Source: Caldisericum exile (GTDB taxonomy: Bacteria; Caldisericota; Caldisericia; Caldisericales; Caldisericaceae). From it: a stretch of DNA of 40,406 nt. Of this stretch, positions 17,351-26,453 are shown piece by piece. A model generated the notes under the pieces. The model did not search any database. It saw nothing but the letters and a program-made list of their open reading frames with translations, and was not told where the DNA came from. Position numbers and translations under genes: made by a program. How positions within the stretch are numbered: position 1 is the stretch's first letter; each line of letters begins with the position of its first letter. The stretch is from positions 1 to 40,406 of the forward strand of contig DYKR01000001.1 of NCBI GenBank assembly GCA_020722505.1, given 5' to 3'.

Positions 17351-19075
17351 TTAACTCTCCATTTTGTACTTACCTAAGATTTTATCATAAAGTGGCCTAT
17401 AAACAAAATGGTTAATTGAATAGACACTCAAAACCATTACAAACAAGGCAAAAATAAATAAGGCCTTTTCGTTATTTAAAAGGGATTCATTAAGCAAAGC
17501 TCCAATTCCATCCACCATATAAATTTTACCTTTCAATTCAATGTATTCAGCAACTACAAGTGCGTTCCATGCACCACCAATTGCCGTTATTGTGCCTGTA
17601 AGAAAAGAAGGTAACATCGCAGGAACTAATAATCTCTTTAATTTTAGAATTCCTTTAACTCCATAAGAATCAACAACTTCAAGAAGATCGTTGGGGATCG
17701 CCTTTAGCCCACCAAGAGAAAGAAAGAAGATATACCACTGCATACCTGTAAGTATCAAAATAATAGAAGATGTTTCTAAGCCAAATTTAAAGGGTAAAAG
17801 AAAATAAAGTAGGAGTGGGAAAAATGAGATTGCAGGAATTGATGAAAGAATCTGAAATATTGGGAGAATAAAATTCAAGGCTTTTTTCCTCTGGGACAAA
17901 AAAATTGCAACTGGCACAGTCCAAGAAACTGCAATTACATACGATAGTAATATCCTAAGAAACGAAAGTAGTAGAGATTTAGATGTTGTAAAAAGATACT
18001 GCAGTTTGAATGTTGAAACAAGCAAAATAATACCTTTTACCGTTTCAATTGAGAGATATATCAATATACCAATAACACCAACAATAAACAAGAACTTTAC
18101 ATTTTTCTCAACTACTACAAAAATTTTTGATTTCAACATTTTTCTTAAATCTATTGGACGTATGTTGATTCTTTTAAAAGGTTCTAAAAGTGATAAGAGT
18201 ATATTCTTAAGTTTTGAAAGTATATTTCCTACAAATTCCCAAAAATAGATAACGATATCTAAAACTTCTTTTTGCTCTTCTTCACCCGGAAAGACTGAAT
18301 AATTAAACCTTCTTGACCATTGGCTTAAAGGTCTCCACATAAACATATCCAACAAAAATATCACTAAAGCAAGAGATAGAATACCAAGGATGACAAGTCC
18401 AATTTTATTTTCTGAAGCAGCAACAAGAATAAAACTTCCAATACCTGGCAGTCTAAAAGACTTCTCTCCAGTTGCAAAAATTTCTGAAGCAACAAGGAAA
18501 TACCAACCATTTGACCAACTTACAATGCTATTGTAAATGATTTTGGGTATTGACGCTGGAATATACAACCTTCTAAATCGAAGCATATGATATGGGTCAA
18601 AAAAAGTGTATGCTTCGTAAATATCCTTGGGTATTGCCTTTATAGTCTCATAAACACCAAATGCAATATTCCATGATTGAGAAGTGAAGATAAGAAAAAT
18701 TGAAGCTAATTCCACACCAACTATTGAATTGGGGAATATTGAGATAAAAAAAGCAATTGCAACTGGGAAAAACCCAAGTATTGGGACTGATTGTAAAATA
18801 TCAAGAATAGGGATTAAAATTGCCTCTCTTCTTTTATCTGTTGCAGCAAGATAACCATAAATAAAAGAGAATATTAAAGAAAAAAAATACGCTAAGAACA
18901 TTCTAATTAAAGACCTAAAAAGGTAATAGGGAATTAATGAAACTTTTAAATTTTCTACAAAACTTGATATGTTCACCTGTCTTTTATAAAACAAATAGAC
19001 AAAGCCAATTAACAACGTAAGGAATGCAATCTGAATAATAAGTTGATTTACTCTTGCCTTTTCCTTCATAATCAA
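17351..19075 (-). CDS. ABC transporter permease with two tandem BPD-type permease domains (duplicated anion-transport permease)
   Basis: Two similar repeats: LFRSLIRMFLAYFFSLIFSFIYGY...QSVPILGFFPVAI and TTSKSLLLSFLRILLSYVIAVSW...SSIPAISFFPLLL. Confidence 0.85.
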   Translation of the reverse strand: MIMKEKARVNQLIIQIAFLTLLIGFVYLFYKRQVNISSFVENLKVSLIPYYLFRSLIRMFLAYFFSLIFSFIYGYLAATDKRREAILIPILDILQSVPILGFFPVAIAFFISIFPNSIVGVELASIFLIFTSQSWNIAFGVYETIKAIPKDIYEAYTFFDPYHMLRFRRLYIPASIPKIIYNSIVSWSNGWYFLVASEIFATGEKSFRLPGIGSFILVAASENKIGLVILGILSLALVIFLLDMFMWRPLSQWSRRFNYSVFPGEEEQKEVLDIVIYFWEFVGNILSKLKNILLSLLEPFKRINIRPIDLRKMLKSKIFVVVEKNVKFLFIVGVIGILIYLSIETVKGIILLVSTFKLQYLFTTSKSLLLSFLRILLSYVIAVSWTVPVAIFLSQRKKALNFILPIFQILSSIPAISFFPLLLYFLLPFKFGLETSSIILILTGMQWYIFFLSLGGLKAIPNDLLEVVDSYGVKGILKLKRLLVPAMLPSFLTGTITAIGGAWNALVVAEYIELKGKIYMVDGIGALLNESLLNNEKALFIFALFVMVLSVYSINHFVYRPLYDKILGKYKMES

Positions 19076-19371
19076 AAAGCTTGTTTATCTGACTCAAAAG
19101 GAGTATCGTCAGGGGTTCTACTGATCTCAAAAACCACTGTATTCTCAGGATCAGGACAGGAAACGTAGGCTTTATTAGGGTCTTTCTCCCAAGGAAGAGT
19201 GCCACCATATCTAAGAGGGGTAATAAATGGCCAGAGCGTAACAAAGGCCCAACCGCAGAACTGCACAGGAACTGGTTGACCGTTGTTATCTATCTCAAAG
19301 ATATCGCCCACTTTTAAATTTGCAGCGCAGTGTCCTCTTACACTTACAACTCTAATTTTTATCTTATACAT
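19072..19371 (-). CDS. TIGR04076 family protein
   Basis: YKIKIRVVSVRGHCAANLKVGDIFEI...CGWAFVTLWPFITPLRYGGTLPW..., ATGA overlap with the permease. Start uncertain: ATG 19371 or GTG 19380. Confidence 0.75.
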   Translation of the reverse strand: MYKIKIRVVSVRGHCAANLKVGDIFEIDNNGQPVPVQFCGWAFVTLWPFITPLRYGGTLPWEKDPNKAYVSCPDPENTVVFEISRTPDDTPFESDKQAF

Positions 19372-19384
19372 ATTTATCACTTCA

Positions 19385-19390
19385 ATTATA
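19385..19390 (-). promoter_or_regulatory. -10 element (TATAAT) of the minus-strand operon
   Basis: TATAAT on minus strand; predicted TSS falls about at the GTG 19380/ATG 19371 region. Confidence 0.4.
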
Positions 19391-19432
19391 CAAAAAAAGT
19401 AAATTTACAAAACCAAATTGAATGATTTTATG

Positions 19433-19438
19433 TATAAT
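19433..19438 (+). promoter_or_regulatory. -10 element (TATAAT) for the PLD gene, predicted leaderless
   Basis: TGTATAATTGGGTATG: ATG 19444 lies 5 nt after the -10; no SD possible. Confidence 0.5.
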
Positions 19439-19443
19439 TGGGT

Positions 19444-20472
19444 ATGAAAGACGAAAAAATTAAGAAAAATCTATTTGGAAAGAAATCATACCTGTTTAAT
19501 GTAATAATTGCCTTGCTCTTTGTTCTTGCTCTTTTAATTTATACAAAGATCATCCCAGTAAATGAAAATACTCCTGTTATACCTACTTTACAAAATAACA
19601 TTACTCTTTTCTACGAACCAGATATGGGCAGAGAGCCTATCTTAAACGGTATCAAAAATGCACAAAACTCAATTGATTTAGAAGTATATACATTCTCTGA
19701 TACAGACGTTTTAAGAGAACTTAAAAATGCCAAGTTACGCGGTGTTAAAGTAAGGGTAATACTTGAAGAAAACCCTTACGGAGGGTATTCTACAAACAAA
19801 AATACATACGATAAATTAAGATACTATGGTATTGATGTTAAATGGGATAACAAGGCGTATAATTTTACACATTCAAAATTTTTAGTAATAGATAATAAAA
19901 CAGGATATATACTAACTTTAAACCTTGCAAAATCGGCGTTTACAAAAAATAGAGAGTTTGGCATAATTACATCCGACAAAAAAGTTGTAGAGGAACTTAC
20001 AAAAATTTTTGAAGCTGATTGGTATAGAAAACCATACAACCCAAAAAGCGATTCAATACTTGTTGTAAGCCCAGAAAATTCTCGCACGAAGATCGAAACC
20101 CTACTTAGAAGTGCTCATGGTGAAATATTAATGTATGCAGAAGAAATAAGCGATCTGACCATAGAAAGAATTTTAAAAGAAAGGCGCGCGTATGGAGCAG
20201 TAGTAAAAATTATTATTGCAGATCCAAACAGTGTTGAAGATAACGCAAGGGTAATTGACGAGCTTAAAAAATATGGTATAGATATAAAATACGTTTCAAG
20301 CCCTTTTATACATGCAAAAGCAATTATTGTTGATGAAAAATATGCCTTTATTGGCTCTGAAAATCTTTCTTCTAATTCGTTAGATAACAATAGAGAAGTA
20401 GGTATCATTACAGACAACAAAGAAGTTATTGACCAACTTGTAGAAGTATTTTCTTGGGATTACGGAAAATAA
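19444..20472 (+). CDS. Membrane-anchored phospholipase D-like protein with two HKD motifs
   Basis: N-terminal TM; HSKFLVIDNKTGYILTLNLAKSA and HAKAIIVDEKYAFIGSENLSSNS. Confidence 0.9.
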   Translation: MKDEKIKKNLFGKKSYLFNVIIALLFVLALLIYTKIIPVNENTPVIPTLQNNITLFYEPDMGREPILNGIKNAQNSIDLEVYTFSDTDVLRELKNAKLRGVKVRVILEENPYGGYSTNKNTYDKLRYYGIDVKWDNKAYNFTHSKFLVIDNKTGYILTLNLAKSAFTKNREFGIITSDKKVVEELTKIFEADWYRKPYNPKSDSILVVSPENSRTKIETLLRSAHGEILMYAEEISDLTIERILKERRAYGAVVKIIIADPNSVEDNARVIDELKKYGIDIKYVSSPFIHAKAIIVDEKYAFIGSENLSSNSLDNNREVGIITDNKEVIDQLVEVFSWDYGK

Positions 20473-20478
20473 AAATAA

Positions 20479-21963
20479 TTATCTTCCGTAGGTATCTGTT
20501 AACTCTTTCAAAAACGCAAAATCATCGTCATTTAGATCAGAAGTTTTTAACCTAAACCGCCAGTTATTATGGGCAACCCCTGGTGAATTCATTCTAGCAG
20601 TTCCGTCAAATCCTAATACATCTTGTATTGGTATGATAGAAAAGTAGGCAATAGAAGAAAGCGCTAATCTCATAAGATCTCTATGAATTGTATCAATTGA
20701 TGGCTCATGCCCAAGATAACTTTTCAAATAAGCCTTAGAAGTATCCGGAACTTCAAACTTTAACCACCCTTTACAGGTATTGTGGTCGTGTGTCCCAGTG
20801 TAAACAACAGTAGGATTTTCATAATTATGTGGAAGATACCCATTTGTAGGAGAACCATCAAAGGCAAACATCAATACCCTCATATTTGGAATTTTGTAAT
20901 GCTTAATCACCTCTACAACGTCTTCAGTTATTAGACCAAGATCTTCTGCAATAAAAGGCATATCTTTTAGGCTTGATTTAATTGTATCAAAAAATTCATA
21001 GACTGGGGCATTAATCCATTCTCCAATTCTTGCGTTGGGCCTTCCTCTTTCAATTGCATAATAAGCAACAAACCCTCTAAAATGGTCTAAACGAATAATA
21101 TCGGTGATCTTTAAAAGATTTTTAAACCGCTTAATCCACCAATCAAAATTAGTATCTTTGTGTGCCTTCCAATTGTAAATTGGATTTCCCCATAATTGTC
21201 CATCTTCATTGAAATAATCTGGCGGAACTCCTGCCACCTTAATAGGATAACCATTTTCATCTAAGTTAAATAGATTTCTATTAGCCCAAACATCGGCACT
21301 ACTGAGGTCAACATATATGGGGATATCACCAATGATTTTAATGCCGTTATTATTTGCGTAATCTTTAAATTCCAAAAATTGTTTATAGGCAATAAACTGC
21401 AAAAATTTTACAAACCTTATTTCTTCACTTAGACTCTCTTTTGCTAAAAGTAGGGCTTCTTTTTTCCTATTCCTAAATTCTTCTGGCCACTCTTGCCAAG
21501 TTTTCCCGTTGAATTTTTCCTTTAATACAACAAAGAGGCTATAATCATCAAGAAAATAAGAATTTTCTTCACAAAATTGGTAAAAATCATTAGTCTCTTT
21601 AAAGTTTTTAAACGCAATTTTAAAGGCATTAAACTTATTTTCAATTACCCTATTGTAATCCACAAAGTTAGATTCTTCCACTTTGAATTGAGTAATATCT
21701 TCTTTTTTAAGAAGCCCCATATCAACTAGTTTTTCAAGTGAAATAAAAATAGGATTTATTGCAAAAGCCGAAATAGAAGAGTATGGGCTGTTGTCAAAGA
21801 AAGGCTCAGTAGGTCCAGCAGGAAGAATTTGAATTAATTTCTGATGCGCATTTCTTAGATAATCAATAATGAGTTTTGCAGGATGCCCAAGGTCTCCAAC
21901 TCCATATTCACTTGGAAACGAGGTAATATGTATTAGCACTCCACTTTTTCTTGAATATTCCAT
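20479..21963 (-). CDS. malQ: 4-alpha-glucanotransferase (amylomaltase)
   Basis: SRKSGVLIHITSFPSEYGVGDLG, QILPAGPTEPFFDNSPYSSISAFAINP, IIGDIPIYVDLSSADVW, RLDHFRGFVAYYAI, VYTGTHDHNT. Confidence 0.95.
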   Translation of the reverse strand: MEYSRKSGVLIHITSFPSEYGVGDLGHPAKLIIDYLRNAHQKLIQILPAGPTEPFFDNSPYSSISAFAINPIFISLEKLVDMGLLKKEDITQFKVEESNFVDYNRVIENKFNAFKIAFKNFKETNDFYQFCEENSYFLDDYSLFVVLKEKFNGKTWQEWPEEFRNRKKEALLLAKESLSEEIRFVKFLQFIAYKQFLEFKDYANNNGIKIIGDIPIYVDLSSADVWANRNLFNLDENGYPIKVAGVPPDYFNEDGQLWGNPIYNWKAHKDTNFDWWIKRFKNLLKITDIIRLDHFRGFVAYYAIERGRPNARIGEWINAPVYEFFDTIKSSLKDMPFIAEDLGLITEDVVEVIKHYKIPNMRVLMFAFDGSPTNGYLPHNYENPTVVYTGTHDHNTCKGWLKFEVPDTSKAYLKSYLGHEPSIDTIHRDLMRLALSSIAYFSIIPIQDVLGFDGTARMNSPGVAHNNWRFRLKTSDLNDDDFAFLKELTDTYGR

Positions 21964-21979
21964 TTTATCACCAGTGACT

Positions 21980-21985
21980 ATTATA
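21980..21985 (-). promoter_or_regulatory. -10 element (TATAAT) upstream of malQ
   Basis: TATAATAGTCACTGGTGATAAAATG on the minus strand. Confidence 0.35.
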
Positions 21986-22366
21986 AATAAATTTTTTAAA
22001 TTAAAAAAGGATTTTTTATAATACCTTATGAAATTTCAAAATTTCTTTAATGTGCCTTGTTATCTCATAGCATCTTGCTGTCTATTCTTTTAATGACTTT
22101 TACTCTTTAAGTGATAAACTTCCAAAAACTCCTTCTTGCAACTTTTTCACAATCTTTTACTCTTTTTAGCTTATTTTGCCTCCTCACTAATAGATCCTAA
22201 AATGAATGTTTGCTTATGCAAGGCGGATATAATTTTGGAAGATTTTTGATGAGGTAATTCGTCTTCTTGATGGGATTTTTACTTTAGTATAAAATAGAGT
22301 GATAGAGAATTTTGTGAGCATCCAATTTAGGGAGCACTTACCTGAATTAAGAGAGGAGGATAGACT

Positions 22367-22867
22367 ATGCCATTCACACCATATCATTGGGGACCAAGTT
22401 TATGGATAGGACTGCTTTTTTTTAGAATTTTCGATTTTCCAACTCTGCTTATTGCAAGTGTTATAGTTGATATTGAGCCTTTTTGTGTTTTCTTCTGTAA
22501 TGCACCTTGGCCTCTCCATGGATTTCTCCATACTTTTTTGGGTGGTTCAATAGCAGCAATTTTTACTGCCATGATCTGTTATTTTCTAAAGAAACCAATA
22601 AAGAAAGTAATGAGCGTCTTTAAATTAGCACAAAATTCATCATTTAAAAAGATTATCTGGACTTCATTTTTTGGTGTTTATTTTCATATTCTGCTTGATG
22701 CCTTTTTATATGAAGAGATGAATCCTTTTTATCCAATAAAAGGCAACCCATTTTTAGGCTTGTTTTCATCACAACAAATTTATCTTTTTTGTAGTCTATC
22801 ATTTTTAATTGGTTTAATATTTTACTTAATTAGGTTATTTTATATAAAAAAACAAAGTATTAGATAA
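22367..22867 (+). CDS. Small integral membrane protein, putative YdjM/PF04307-like metal-dependent hydrolase
   Basis: MPFTPYHWGPSLWIG, VDIEPF, HGFLHTFLGG, HILLDA motifs; GAGGAGG SD. Confidence 0.6.
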   Translation: MPFTPYHWGPSLWIGLLFFRIFDFPTLLIASVIVDIEPFCVFFCNAPWPLHGFLHTFLGGSIAAIFTAMICYFLKKPIKKVMSVFKLAQNSSFKKIIWTSFFGVYFHILLDAFLYEEMNPFYPIKGNPFLGLFSSQQIYLFCSLSFLIGLIFYLIRLFYIKKQSIR

Positions 22868-23166
22868 GATACTATACATAACAGCAGATAGTAAAAAATA
22901 AAGATTTTTCCAAATTGCTTTGGGTAACTTCCTTTATCCACAAGACATTAGATGAAATCTGATTATTTACTAGCTAAGAAAATGTAAAAATGCTTGTTTA
23001 TTTGCAAATTATAGAGATTGAAAAGACTGTTAACAATTAAAAGAAACGCTAAACTCAAAGAGAAAGTTAGATAAGATAGTTAATTTTTTTGGTAGGCAAT
23101 AAACAGACAAAATCCTCAACTTATCCAATAAAAAATGCTACAAAAGAAGTTACCATAAATAAAAAT

Positions 23167-23242
23167 TGGCTCCCCGTGTAGGACTCGAACCTACAACCTA
23201 GTGGTTAACAGCCACCCGCTCTGCCGATTGAGCTAACGGGGA
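23167..23242 (-). tRNA. tRNA-Asn (GTT), CCA encoded
   Basis: TCCCCGTTAGCTCAATCGGCAGAGCGGGTGGCTGTTAACCACTAGGTTGTAGGTTCGAGTCCTACACGGGGAGCCA; 7-bp acceptor TCCCCGT/ACGGGGA, anticodon GTT, T-arm GTAGG-TTCGAGT-CCTAC. Confidence 0.97.
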
Positions 23243-23258
23243 ACCTAAGCTCTAATAT

Positions 23259-23286
23259 AGGATATTAAATTTTTACTTTTTGTCAA
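23259..23286 (-). promoter_or_regulatory. Promoter of tRNA-Asn
   Basis: Minus strand TTGACA (23286-23281), 16-nt spacer, TATCCT (23264-23259). Confidence 0.65.
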
Positions 23287-23357
23287 GAGGCTAAAGGGCT
23301 TTCAAACACATAAAATACAAAAATATTAAAAATGGAAACAATCATAACAAAAACTCT

Positions 23358-25148
23358 TTAGCTTTTCTTTTCGAGAATCTCGCAAAATAGAGGAATGTTT
23401 ATTCCGCAGCCAACGCAATTACCACTTCTACAGTCTTCAGTTATAAGACCACCTAAGGCTTTATTGAATTCACGCTTTAAAAACAATTTTGAAACACCTG
23501 TTGAGATATGATCCCATGGAAGTTTAGCATCCAAAGGAAACGCTAAAAGATACAGAGTTTCATCAACACCAACTTTAGAAAACGCCTCTTTCCAGATGTT
23601 AAAGTTGAAGTATTCACTCCAAGCATCCATTTTGGCTCCTAATCTAAAGGCTTGTTCAATAACATCGCCAACTTGCCTGTCTCCTCTATCAAGTGCAACT
23701 TCCAATGCACTCATTTTAAAATTAGATATATCAACTTTTACATTGCGTAAATTAAGTTCTTTTAAGAGAAACTCTCTTTTTTCGTTAAGCGAGTCAAAAC
23801 TATCAAAGGCTGCCCACTGGAAAGGTGTATGTGGTTGTGGCATAAAAGGATTAATACTTAAATGGATTTCAAATGGTTTTTTGAAAGTTTTATTTTTATT
23901 ACCAACTTTTAGCATCTCTTTTGTTAATGTTACGATTTCTTTTACATCATCCATTGTCTCGGTTGGTAAGCCAATAATGTAGTAAAACTTAAGGGTATGA
24001 AAACCTAACGAAACAGCAGTTTCAACAACTTTAAGAATTTCATCTTTGGAAATCGTCTTGTTAATAACATTTCTCAACCTATCTGATGCTGCTTCTATGG
24101 CGAAAGTTAAACTATGAACTCTTTGCTCTAAAATTACTTTTCCAAGGTCGGAAGTAAATTTATCTATTCTTAAAGAAGGAAGTGAAATCGAAACATGAAA
24201 TTCTTCAGTTAACTTCTTCATAAGAGAAATTAACTCATCCATATTTGAGTAATCGCTTGTGCTAAGTGAAAGAAAAGTAATCTCTTCATATCCTGTATTT
24301 TTCAAAACTTCTATTGCATCATGCTCAATACGGCTTATACTTCTTTCTCTTACTGGTCTATAAACAACTCCTGCTTCACAAAACCTACAACCTCGGGTGC
24401 ATCCACGAAAAATCTCAACATAAGCCTTATTCATAATCACTTTTCCAAAAGGGACAATGGGCTTAATAGGAAAGTAAGAATGCTCAAAATCTTTTATTGC
24501 ATCCTTAAAAACTACTTTTCCATTTTTTTCTACATAGAAGTTTCCTTGCTTTTCAAATTCAAAAAATTTAGGGACGTATACACCCTTCAGTTTAGAGACA
24601 ACACGCAAAAATTCGTCTTTGTTTTTAATTGTTTTTGCAAGATTAAGAATATCGATAAATAAGCTTTCTCCTTCTCCAAGCACAAAAAAATCAACAAACT
24701 TTGAAAGAGGCTCTGGGTTATATGCTGAGGTGCCTCCAAGGAATACTATAGGCTTTGACCGTTCACTTGCATAAATTGGTATGTTTGCAAGATCAAGAAT
24801 ATTTAAAATATTTGTGTAATCAAGGGCAGTTTGACATGAAAACGCTACAAAATCAAACTGATTTAATGGCGTTCGAGATTCAAGAGAAAAAAGAGGAACG
24901 TTGTTCTCTCTTAAGTATTTCTCGAGGTCATTAAGAGGAGCAAATGCTCTTTCAACCTGGATATCCTCGATTTCATTTCCAAGATGGTATAGGATTTTAA
25001 AACCTAAAGAAGACATACCCACTTCATACACATCTGGATAAACAAGAGCAACTTTTATCGAGGCACTACTTTTGTGGACACTATTTAACTCATTACCGAA
25101 ATAGTAATACGGTTTTTTAAACTTTAAAAGTTTATAATCTTTCACCAT
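23358..25148 (-). CDS. B12-binding-type radical SAM protein (TIGR03960-like)
   Basis: CTRGCRFCEAGVVYRPVRERS radical SAM motif; N-terminal B12-binding-like domain; C-terminal DCRSGNCVGCGI. Start reassigned to Met-Val-Lys-Asp (25148). Confidence 0.88.
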   Translation of the reverse strand: MVKDYKLLKFKKPYYYFGNELNSVHKSSASIKVALVYPDVYEVGMSSLGFKILYHLGNEIEDIQVERAFAPLNDLEKYLRENNVPLFSLESRTPLNQFDFVAFSCQTALDYTNILNILDLANIPIYASERSKPIVFLGGTSAYNPEPLSKFVDFFVLGEGESLFIDILNLAKTIKNKDEFLRVVSKLKGVYVPKFFEFEKQGNFYVEKNGKVVFKDAIKDFEHSYFPIKPIVPFGKVIMNKAYVEIFRGCTRGCRFCEAGVVYRPVRERSISRIEHDAIEVLKNTGYEEITFLSLSTSDYSNMDELISLMKKLTEEFHVSISLPSLRIDKFTSDLGKVILEQRVHSLTFAIEAASDRLRNVINKTISKDEILKVVETAVSLGFHTLKFYYIIGLPTETMDDVKEIVTLTKEMLKVGNKNKTFKKPFEIHLSINPFMPQPHTPFQWAAFDSFDSLNEKREFLLKELNLRNVKVDISNFKMSALEVALDRGDRQVGDVIEQAFRLGAKMDAWSEYFNFNIWKEAFSKVGVDETLYLLAFPLDAKLPWDHISTGVSKLFLKREFNKALGGLITEDCRSGNCVGCGINIPLFCEILEKKS

Positions 25149-26199
25149 ACGACAACTCATCTTTAAAATTATAAACACTTACAACAAGACCTAAAGCAAT
25201 TAAATCGGTTATTGTAGCACTACCACCAAAACTCAAAAAAGGTAAAGGAACCCCTGTAACTGGCATTATGCCAATATTCATTCCCATATTAACAAAAGCC
25301 TGGAATAAAAACATTGCAAAAACACCCAACGCTATCCCTTTGCCAAATGTATTACCTGTTAAAGTAATCGACCTTACGATAAAATAAAACAAATACAAAA
25401 ATGACAATAAAATAATTATAACTCCTACAAAACCCCACATTTCACCAATTGCTGAAAAAATAAAATCCGCATATTGCACAGGCACAAAACCCAAGTGAGT
25501 CATTAAGCTTTTTTGAAATCCATTGCCAGATAATCTTCCTGAACCAAAAGCTATCACGGATTGAAGAACATTATAACCGCTTCCAAGAGGATCTCTATAA
25601 GGATTAAAAAATGTAAGAATTCGTGCAATCTGGTATGGTTTTAAAATTTTTGGTAAAAAAGGAATCATGGCAACTGCACCTGCAACTATAGATAATGAAT
25701 ATTTTAATGGTAAGAAAAATGCGATAAATATAAAGAATATGAAGGCATAAACAAGAGAAGTTCCCATATCAGGTTGAAGAAAGACAACTAAGACAAAAGG
25801 TAGGATAGAAATTAATCCAAGCATGAACTTTTTAAAATTAGTATACTTCCCTTCAAAAATCCAAGCAAGCATTAGTATTAAAGTAATTTTTGCAAACTCT
25901 GAAGGTTGAATTGAAAATAAACCAAAAAGGTTTATCCATCTTCTTGCACCATTAGTAACAACCCCAATCAAAAAAACGGAGATGAGTAAAACAAAGGTAA
26001 CAACATAGAGAAAAACCGTATAATACCTTAGAACCCTGAAATTAATCGAGGATACAGCAAAAAGAGTAACAATGCCAATTATTGTATAAACAATTTGTCT
26101 TAATAAAAATTTCTCTGCATTAATTACATAAAGCGCACTTAGAGAATAAAAAGTCAAAATGAAAATTGCAATTAAAACACTTAACGGAACTTTTTTCAC
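25132..26199 (-). CDS. rodA: Rod shape-determining protein RodA (FtsW/RodA/SpoVE family)
   Basis: GARRWINLFGLFSIQPSEFAKITLILMLA, QPDMGTSLVY, GVPLPFLSFGGSA. Confidence 0.95.
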   Translation of the reverse strand: MKKVPLSVLIAIFILTFYSLSALYVINAEKFLLRQIVYTIIGIVTLFAVSSINFRVLRYYTVFLYVVTFVLLISVFLIGVVTNGARRWINLFGLFSIQPSEFAKITLILMLAWIFEGKYTNFKKFMLGLISILPFVLVVFLQPDMGTSLVYAFIFFIFIAFFLPLKYSLSIVAGAVAMIPFLPKILKPYQIARILTFFNPYRDPLGSGYNVLQSVIAFGSGRLSGNGFQKSLMTHLGFVPVQYADFIFSAIGEMWGFVGVIIILLSFLYLFYFIVRSITLTGNTFGKGIALGVFAMFLFQAFVNMGMNIGIMPVTGVPLPFLSFGGSATITDLIALGLVVSVYNFKDELSYGERL

Positions 26200-26453
26200 T
26201 TTTCTTTTTTCACCGAAACAACTGGCACAATTGCCTCAAAAACTTGCTTTTCTTTGGTCTTTTCTACTTTTATACTAATTGCTTCCTTTTCTATATCAAA
26301 ATATTTTGACAAAGTGTTAATCAATTCCTGTTTCAAATTTTCAAATTCCCTAGAAGATAAGGAAAGCCTATCCTGTATAAGGATAAGCTTTAGTCTTTCC
26401 TCTGCAATAATACTTGCATCTTTCTTGCCTTTATTAAAATCAAAAATGCCCAT
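26196..26453 (-). CDS. minE: Cell division topological specificity factor MinE
   Basis: AEERLKLILIQDRLSLSSREFENLKQELINTLSKYFDIE; follows minD. Confidence 0.9.
   Translation of the reverse strand: MGIFDFNKGKKDASIIAEERLKLILIQDRLSLSSREFENLKQELINTLSKYFDIEKEAISIKVEKTKEKQVFEAIVPVVSVKKEK

Noticed and set aside
22040-22056. GAAATTTCAAAATTTC short inverted repeat near malQ
   Set aside because: 7-bp A/T arms with a 2-nt centre in very AT-rich DNA; expected by chance.
22868-23242. Integration scar (att duplication) at tRNA-Asn
   Set aside because: No direct repeat of the tRNA 3' end was found by eye in the neighbouring gap; no integrase in the window.
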